Shown piece by piece: positions 58,828-64,000 of a DNA stretch of 64,000 nucleotides. A model generated the notes under the pieces. That model was not told the origin of the DNA and did not search any database. It was given only the letters and a program-made list of their open reading frames with translations. Source of the DNA: Planomicrobium soli (lineage in GTDB: Bacteria > Bacillota > Bacilli > Bacillales_A > Planococcaceae); NCBI RefSeq assembly GCF_003014655.1, contig NZ_PYAT01000006.1, forward strand, positions 186,001 to 250,000, written 5' to 3'. How positions within the stretch are numbered: the first letter of the stretch is position 1; each line of letters starts with the position of its first letter. The position numbers and the translations under genes were made by a program.

Positions 58828-59300
58828 TCGCCCGACTTGCCGCCTGTTTTCTCCAGCAGCATGGTCGGCCCAATGACCATTTCCTTGCCGGCCGCCTTGC
58901 ACATATCGTAAATCGTCAGCGCCGCAGCCGATGCGGCAGTAAGAGCTTCCATTTCGACGCCGGTCGGCCCTTTTGTTTTTACGGTAGCGAATAAAACCAC
59001 TTCGTAATGACCATTCGCTTGGTCGACGTTCCAGTCAAACCGGATATCGACACCGCTCAACGCAAGCGGGTGGCACATCGGGATGATTTGTGCCGTGTTT
59101 TTGGCGGCCATGATTCCGGCCACTTGGGCCACTGCGAAAACGTCGCCTTTTTTATTCGTCCCGTCCTTGATTTGGCGGTATATGGCTTCATTTATTACCA
59201 CGGACGTTTGAGCGCGCGCGGTGCGGGCCGTGTCTTGTTTTTCAGAGACGTCGACCATCTTGGCGCGTCCTTGTTCGTTGAAATGAGTCAGTTCAGACAA
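58812..59300 (-). CDS. moaC: Cyclic pyranopterin monophosphate synthase MoaC
   Basis: A 162-residue MoaC, with [31 protein letters not shown] and the catalytic region [22 protein letters not shown]. It works after MoaA to make cPMP. TTG 59300 is chosen: AAAGGATG lies 9 bases before it and it gives the normal length, while ATG 59309 overlaps that site. It is on the opposite strand to all other Moco genes, convergent with moaB and divergent from moeA. Confidence 0.93.
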   Translation of the reverse strand: MSELTHFNEQGRAKMVDVSEKQDTARTARAQTSVVINEAIYRQIKDGTNKKGDVFAVAQVAGIMAAKNTAQIIPMCHPLALSGVDIRFDWNVDQANGHYEVVLFATVKTKGPTGVEMEALTAASAAALTIYDMCKAAGKEMVIGPTMLLEKTGGKSGDYSRG

Positions 59301-59364
59301 CGGAATCATCCTTTCAAAATAGATTATGTCCAGTATAGCAGAACTGGCGGAGGAGTTGAGAGCA

Positions 59365-60609
59365 GTGGTGGAACACCGAAAACCGATTCCAGTGGCGGAA
59401 GCCGTGGAACGGGTGATTAAAAAAGCGCAGGCGCTTGGAACCCAGCAAGTGGCGCTTGGCGACAGCTACGGCCGAATCTTGGCGGAGCCGCTTAAGGCGT
59501 CGCACGATGTGCCGCCATTCAACCGGTCGCCTTATGACGGCTTTGCCATCCGCTCGAAGGATTCAATGGGGGCATCCGGCGAAAACCGCAAACGGTTCGA
59601 AGTGATCGACCATATCGGCGCCGGCGCCGTTTCCGAAAAAGTAGTACAAGAGGGGCAGGCCGTGCGCATCATGACGGGCGCACCGCTGCCAGCAGGGACC
59701 GACGCGGTCGTCATGTTCGAGCAGACAATCGATTCCGGATCTTCGATCACCATCCGGAAGCCGTTCGAAGCGCTTGAGAATGTCTCGCTGCAAGGTGAAG
59801 ACATGAAAAGAGGAGCCGCCATCATTGATAGCGGCAGTTTTATCCACCCTGGAACCGTGGCAGTGCTTGCAACGTTCGGTTACGCAGAGGTTCAAGTGGC
59901 AAAGCGGCCCGTGGTCGGCATCCTGGCAACCGGAACCGAACTCCTGGATGTCAGCGAACCGCTTCAGCCGGGCAAAATCCGCAACAGCAATGGCCCGATG
60001 ATCGAAGCACAGCTTGCGCGCATGGGCATCAGTTGCAAAACGTATGGCATGTCAGTGGACGATCTGGACGAAAGCTTCAATGTCGTGAAAGCGGCAGCGG
60101 AAGAAACGGATATCCTTATTACAACAGGCGGTGTCTCGGTCGGAGATTTCGACTTTTTGCCGGCTATCTACGAGCGCTTAGGCGCCGAAATACTGTTCAA
60201 TAAAGTTGCCATGCGCCCGGGAAGCGTCACGACAGTGGCGGTAGCAGATGGTAAGTACCTGTTTGGTCTGTCCGGCAATCCGTCCGCGTGCTTTACAGGA
60301 TTCGAATTGTTTGTCCGTCCGGCAATCCTGAAAATGATGGGAGCGGAAAAGTTATATCTGCCACGGACACAGGCGGTGCTTGCGGAAGATTTCGCAAAAC
60401 CCAATCCGTTCACCCGTTTTATCCGGGCAAGCTATGACGGTCTGTCTGTCCGCCCGGCAGGATTCAATATGTCAAACGCGGTGTCGTCAATCGCACGCGG
60501 CAATGCGTTGATCGTATTGCCCGGCGGAACAAGGGGCTATCAGGAAGGCGCACTGGTCGATGTCCTGCTCCTGGGTGTAGAAGAAGGAACAGCCCGGTGG
60601 ACACTGTGA
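59365..60609 (+). CDS. moeA: Molybdopterin molybdenumtransferase MoeA
   Basis: A 414-residue Moe[61 protein letters not shown] and the C-terminal beta domain. It inserts molybdate into adenylylated molybdopterin. GTG 59365 has GGAGGAG 11 bases before it and fits the usual MoeA N-terminus. ATG 59326 lies in the short divergent gap with moaC and has no such site. Confidence 0.93.
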   Translation: MVEHRKPIPVAEAVERVIKKAQALGTQQVALGDSYGRILAEPLKASHDVPPFNRSPYDGFAIRSKDSMGASGENRKRFEVIDHIGAGAVSEKVVQEGQAVRIMTGAPLPAGTDAVVMFEQTIDSGSSITIRKPFEALENVSLQGEDMKRGAAIIDSGSFIHPGTVAVLATFGYAEVQVAKRPVVGILATGTELLDVSEPLQPGKIRNSNGPMIEAQLARMGISCKTYGMSVDDLDESFNVVKAAAEETDILITTGGVSVGDFDFLPAIYERLGAEILFNKVAMRPGSVTTVAVADGKYLFGLSGNPSACFTGFELFVRPAILKMMGAEKLYLPRTQAVLAEDFAKPNPFTRFIRASYDGLSVRPAGFNMSNAVSSIARGNALIVLPGGTRGYQEGALVDVLLLGVEEGTARWTL

Positions 60610-61118
60610 AAGTGCTGCAGGTCGTCGGTTTTAAAAATAGCGGGAAAACCGAATTGATGAGCCGGCTTTTAGGCATAGCGAATGAAAAAGGCAAGACCGT
60701 CTCGACCATTAAGCATCACGGACATGGCGGCATTCCTGAAATGCCGCCCGGGACGACTGATAGCTCGCGATTTTTCGGTAATGGCGCGGCCAGTTCGCTT
60801 GTTTATGGCGGCGGGGTCATCCAACTGCATCAGCGCGAGGAAAGGGCCGGCTTAGACAGCTTGATCGAAGTGGCGTCTTTGGCAGCGCCGGACCTCGTGC
60901 TCGTAGAGGGTTTAAAAAAAGCGGATTATGACAAAATTGTCCTTATACGGTCGGCAGAAGACTGGGAAGAACTGCAGCACCTCAAGAGAATAATCCTTGT
61001 TGTCGTTTTGGAAGACTTCTGTTTAGCCGGAGTTGAAACAATGGAGCGAAACAATGAAGAAGCGATAAAAAAATGGTTTTTGGAATGGATGGAAGGTGAA
61101 GAAGATGAAAGCATTTGA
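60597..61118 (+). CDS. mobB: Molybdopterin-guanine dinucleotide adapter MobB
   Basis: A 173-residue P-loop protein with VVGFKNSGKTELMSRL and STIKHHGHGGIPEM. MobB binds GTP and helps MobA in making the MGD form of Moco. GTG 60597 overlaps moeA by 13 bases, with AAGGAA 7 bases before it. That MobA and MobB are both present suggests a bis-MGD enzyme (nitrate reductase or formate dehydrogenase) elsewhere, since YuiH-type enzymes do not need MGD. Confidence 0.9.
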   Translation: MDTVKVLQVVGFKNSGKTELMSRLLGIANEKGKTVSTIKHHGHGGIPEMPPGTTDSSRFFGNGAASSLVYGGGVIQLHQREERAGLDSLIEVASLAAPDLVLVEGLKKADYDKIVLIRSAEDWEELQHLKRIILVVVLEDFCLAGVETMERNNEEAIKKWFLEWMEGEEDESI

Positions 61119-61545
61119 AGTGGTGTCCCAACCGATAAATCCGCAAGTGTACGCCGATTTTGTCCTGCGCCCGGAAGCGGGTGCAGTAACCTTATTTACA
61201 GGCCATGTCCGGGAATGGACAAAAGGGGTCCGGACGTTGTATCTTGCTTATGAAGCGTACGTGCCGATGGCCGAGAAGAAATTGGAACAGATCGGCCGCG
61301 AAATCGAAGAAAAGTGGCCGGGCGCAAAAGTGGCGATTGCTCACCGCATTGGCGAACTGCAGATCAGTGACATTGCAGTAGTCATCGCCGTATCATCGCC
61401 GCACCGCAAAGCGGCGTATGAGGCGAACGAATACGCGATTGAACGGATTAAGGAAATCGTGCCGATCTGGAAAAAAGAAATTTGGGAAGACGGCGAAGAA
61501 TGGATTGGCGACCAAAAGAAAAAGCCGGAGGGGGAAAAAGGATGA
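61105..61545 (+). CDS. moaE: Molybdopterin synthase catalytic subunit MoaE
   Basis: A 146-residue MoaE: GAVTLFTGHVREWTKG, LYLAYEAYVPMAEKKL, AHRIGELQISDIAVVIAVSSPHRKAAYEANEYAIERIKEIVPIWKKE with the active-site Lys. It overlaps mobB by 14 bases. ATG 61105 has GGAAGG before it; GTG 61096 is in that site. Confidence 0.93.
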   Translation: MKAFEVVSQPINPQVYADFVLRPEAGAVTLFTGHVREWTKGVRTLYLAYEAYVPMAEKKLEQIGREIEEKWPGAKVAIAHRIGELQISDIAVVIAVSSPHRKAAYEANEYAIERIKEIVPIWKKEIWEDGEEWIGDQKKKPEGEKG

Positions 61546-61775
61546 TTACGTTGCATTATTTTGCCGGACTCCGCGAACTGACGGGCAAGTCTCAGGAACA
61601 GGCGGATCTTGCAGGCAAGACAGTTGATGACTTGATAGAGTGGGCAGCAGATAAGTATCCGGGACTCCAACAAGGTTCTGCGCGTGTTGCCATCAACGAA
61701 GAATACGCTTTGCCGACAGACGTCCTGGAAGACGGGGACAATGCGGCATTCATTCCGCCAGTGAGCGGCGGATGA
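61542..61775 (+). CDS. moaD: Molybdopterin synthase sulfur carrier MoaD
   Basis: A 77-residue ubiquitin-like protein ending VSGG; the last Gly is the one that MoeB adenylylates and which then carries the thiocarboxylate. LHYFAGLRELTGK at the start is usual for MoaD. The start overlaps the moaE stop (ATGA) and the end overlaps the mobA start in the same way. Confidence 0.93.
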   Translation: MITLHYFAGLRELTGKSQEQADLAGKTVDDLIEWAADKYPGLQQGSARVAINEEYALPTDVLEDGDNAAFIPPVSGG

Positions 61776-62335
61776 CCAAACGGATCGGCATTTTGCTTGC
61801 CGGAGGCGAGTCGCGGCGCTTCGGTTCACCGAAAGCGTTCGCGGAAATCGACGGCGAACTGTTTTATGAGAGAACGTACAAAGCACTGGCTGCAGTATGT
61901 GATAAAGTCGTCATCGTGGCGCACCCTGAACTGCAATCCCGTTTTCCAGACCATCTGGATGTTATTACGGATCTTCCGGCTGTGGCGGGACAAGGGCCGC
62001 TTACCGGCATATTGACGGCAATGACCCAAAGGCCGGGCGACCAGTACGTCGTCCTGCCGTGCGATATGCCGTTCATTTCCTCTCAAGAAGCCAAGAAACT
62101 CATCGAACAGATGGATGGCACGAAAAACATCACCGCCGTCCAAACGCCGGAGGAAAGAGTGCCACTGTTCAGTGTATGGAAAACGGGACTGCAAGAAGCG
62201 CTCGAAGCGGAGCTCGCGAATGGGCAAAGAAAAGTCATGGTATTCATGGAAAAAGCCGGCACTGCTTGGCTGGATTCTGCTAAGATCAATGAAGATACAA
62301 CTGTTTTCCGCAACATCAACAGACCGGATCAATAG
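61772..62335 (+). CDS. mobA: Molybdenum cofactor guanylyltransferase MobA
   Basis: A 187-residue nucleotidyltransferase: GILLAGGESRRFGSPKAF (GTP loop), GPLTGILTAM and LPCDMPFIS (metal Asp). It attaches GMP to Moco. Start and stop of moaD/mobA overlap by ATGA. Confidence 0.92.
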   Translation: MTKRIGILLAGGESRRFGSPKAFAEIDGELFYERTYKALAAVCDKVVIVAHPELQSRFPDHLDVITDLPAVAGQGPLTGILTAMTQRPGDQYVVLPCDMPFISSQEAKKLIEQMDGTKNITAVQTPEERVPLFSVWKTGLQEALEAELANGQRKVMVFMEKAGTAWLDSAKINEDTTVFRNINRPDQ

Positions 62336-62353
62336 AAAGGGAGGTGCACCGTT

Positions 62354-63370
62354 ATGAATGCAAATCCGCTACAAGACAAACTCGGACGGCCGATCCGCGA
62401 TCTTCGGATTTCGGTGACAGACCGCTGCAATTTCCGCTGCTCCTACTGCATGCCAAAAGAAGTATTCGGCGACGACTACGCTTTCTTGCCAAGACAGGAG
62501 TTGCTGACGTTTGAAGAAATCCATCGGCTGACAAAGCTCTTTGTCTCGATGGGCGTCAAAAAAATCCGGCTGACCGGCGGTGAACCGCTCATGCGGCGCG
62601 GACTCCCGGAACTTGTCGGGAAAATCTTGTCTGTTGAGGGTGTGGAAGATATCGGCCTCACAACAAACGGCTTGCTTCTTGGCCAGCACGCGCAGCCGCT
62701 TTTTGATGCAGGGCTTCGCCGTTTGAACATCAGCCTGGATGCGCTGGAGCCGGAACTGTTCGGCAAATTGAATGGCCGCGGTGTCGAGTCGTCGCGCATT
62801 CTCCAGCAAATCGACTTTGCAAAGTCAGTCGGCTTCGACATCAAAGTCAACATGGTCGTCCAAAAAGGCGTCAACGAAGATGAAATCTTGCCGATGGCTG
62901 CCTATTTCAAAGAGCGCGGCATCACATTGCGCTTTATCGAATTCATGGATGTTGGAAATGACAACGGCTGGAGCTTTGAAAAAGTGGTGACAAAAAAACA
63001 AATTCTCGAAAAACTCCAGACGGTGTACGAACTGGAACCGGTGGATGAAGATTATTTTGGGGAAGTCGCGAAGCGTTACCGCTTTAAGGGAAGCGAAGCG
63101 CAGGTCGGCTTTATCACCTCGGTGTCGGAATCATTCTGCTCAAGCTGTACGCGCGCGCGGCTGTCATCGGACGGCAAGTTCTATACATGCCTGTTTGCGA
63201 CAAACGGCTTCGATATCCGCGGGCTGCTGCGCGGCGGCTTGAACGACGATGAACTGTTGCGGGCGATCAGCGGCGTTTGGGAAGGGCGCGCGGACCGTTA
63301 TTCTGACGAACGCACGGAACAGACAGCCAAGAACCGCAAGAAAATTGGTATGTCTTATATCGGCGGCTAA
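62354..63370 (+). CDS. moaA: GTP 3',8-cyclase MoaA
   Basis: A 338-residue radical SAM enzyme for the first step from GTP. N-terminal cluster C25-x3-C29-x2-C32 ([12 protein letters not shown]), SAM motif [10 protein letters not shown]-terminal cluster [18 protein letters not shown], and the functional GG end (SYIGG). GGGAGGTGCACCGTT precedes the ATG. Last gene of the Moco operon. Confidence 0.95.
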   Translation: MNANPLQDKLGRPIRDLRISVTDRCNFRCSYCMPKEVFGDDYAFLPRQELLTFEEIHRLTKLFVSMGVKKIRLTGGEPLMRRGLPELVGKILSVEGVEDIGLTTNGLLLGQHAQPLFDAGLRRLNISLDALEPELFGKLNGRGVESSRILQQIDFAKSVGFDIKVNMVVQKGVNEDEILPMAAYFKERGITLRFIEFMDVGNDNGWSFEKVVTKKQILEKLQTVYELEPVDEDYFGEVAKRYRFKGSEAQVGFITSVSESFCSSCTRARLSSDGKFYTCLFATNGFDIRGLLRGGLNDDELLRAISGVWEGRADRYSDERTEQTAKNRKKIGMSYIGG

Positions 63371-63670
63371 ACTTATAAATGCGAAAACGGCAATCTCCAC
63401 TTCACTCGAAGCTGTTTCGTCAGCACAAGCTTTGTTGGCTTCCATTGAGATTGAAGCGGCTCCGCCTATAACAGTAGAACCGACAATGCCTTAAGTGAGA
63501 TATTCTTTTAGTTAAGATGGAAATTACGGAAGTGCCCTTCTCCTTGTTACTGGAGAAGGGCACTTTTTGAATTGACTACCTACTTAACAGTCAACAATCG
63601 CATCCGGATGTTTTGTTCAATGGCCCCTTATATACATAGCCGAACAAGCTGTGTATTGTGAGACGAATTC
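63371..63670. other. Intergenic region with terminator
   Basis: A hairpin AAGTGCCCTTCTCC/GGAGAAGGGCACTT (63531-63566) with TTTTTG ends the Moco transcript. Between 63371 and 63500 short frames exist on both strands; none has a ribosome binding site or a known motif. Confidence 0.5.
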
Positions 63671-64000
63671 TTAGGCCAAAGGTGGTTTCTTATTCTTCTT
63701 TAATCCATTCGCCGTATTGTGCGAAAGAGGAAATGCATGCAATTCTGCAGGCAGAGGGCGGCTGAAATAATAGCCTTGTCCCTCATCGCAGTTTTCCTCT
63801 TGCAAGTAGGCGAGTTGTGTTTCATCTTCAATTCCTTCAGCTACAACTTCCATCTTCAATTTATGGGCTAACGAAATGATGGTGGAAGTTATAGCTGTAC
63901 TATTTGAATCAGTGTTGATGCCCTGTATAAAGCTCCGATCAATTTTCACGCGGTCGAACGAAAATTGCTGCAAATAACTGAGAGAAGTATATCCAGTGCC
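63671..64000 (-). CDS. EAL-domain c-di-GMP phosphodiesterase, C-terminal part
   Basis: The last 109 residues of an EAL domain, open at the window end. GTGYTSLSYLQQFSFDRVKIDRSFIQGI and AHKLKMEVVAEGIEDETQLAYLQEENCDEGQGYYFSRPLP are typical, with the catalytic Lys in KIDRSFI and Glu in AEGIE. It would cut c-di-GMP. The EAL motif proper and any sensor or GGDEF part lie beyond 64000. Confidence 0.93.
   Translation of the reverse strand, partial: GTGYTSLSYLQQFSFDRVKIDRSFIQGINTDSNSTAITSTIISLAHKLKMEVVAEGIEDETQLAYLQEENCDEGQGYYFSRPLPAELHAFPLSHNTANGLKKNKKPPLA

Overview
The window reads as a chromosomal segment of a low-to-mid GC Gram-positive bacterium, most like the Planococcaceae (Planococcus and relatives). 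The pointers are strong AGGAGG ribosome binding sites, frequent TTG/GTG starts, a Bacillus-type Fnr with its iron-sulfur cysteines at the C-terminus, a YfkAB radical SAM protein, RibT, a sigma-B style promoter in front of a YflT-domain protein, and DUF2975/HTH pairs. The genus is inference; no rRNA or housekeeping marker is present.

Layout. 1-9.5 kb: a 21-bp repeat array, peptidase E, YfkAB, a universal stress protein, Fnr, and a ba3-type cytochrome oxidase operon with a perfect Fnr box in front, then DinB, acetyltransferases and an esterase with a premature stop. 9.5-17 kb: a CwlO-like M23 hydrolase, stress genes, a DUF2975 gene with a decayed HTH partner, and a PAS-STAS protein. 17-21 kb: a cobalamin riboswitch in front of a class I ribonucleotide reductase operon that ends in a flavodoxin. 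21-31.5 kb: an AT-richer uronate catabolic cluster (IclR regulator, KduI, two KduD-type dehydrogenases, KDG kinase, KDPG aldolase, TRAP transporter). 31.5-35 kb: a repeat lipoprotein, a broken SDR gene, NUDIX and a racemase.

35-45.5 kb is the most notable part, a selenium island. It holds tRNA-Sec, SelB, SelA, a SelD that itself contains an in-frame UGA, a UGA-containing thioredoxin, a UGA-containing redoxin with a C-terminal TPR-like part, a polysaccharide deacetylase with an in-frame UGA at codon 6, a PhnCDE-like ABC transporter, and a GT4 glycosyltransferase resembling the selenosugar synthase SenB. The UGAs are each followed by a short hairpin 12-17 nt downstream, as expected for bacterial SECIS elements. 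My reading is that selenium uptake (PhnCDE-like), activation (SelD), and two outlets (selenocysteine via SelA/SelB/tRNA-Sec, and a possible selenosugar via the glycosyltransferase) are encoded together.

45.5-54 kb: a D-glycerate dehydrogenase, a phosphoesterase, a CPBP protease, a second 21-bp-period array, a gluzincin protease, an aldo/keto reductase and two tandem DUF2975/HTH modules. 54-63.4 kb: a near complete molybdenum cofactor locus (modABC, moeB, moaB, moaC on the opposite strand, moeA, mobB, moaE, moaD, mobA, moaA), flanked by a YuiH-like molybdoenzyme whose leader is a canonical SAM-I (S-box) riboswitch. The window ends inside an EAL-domain gene.

All family names come from reading motifs and recalled family features; no search was run.
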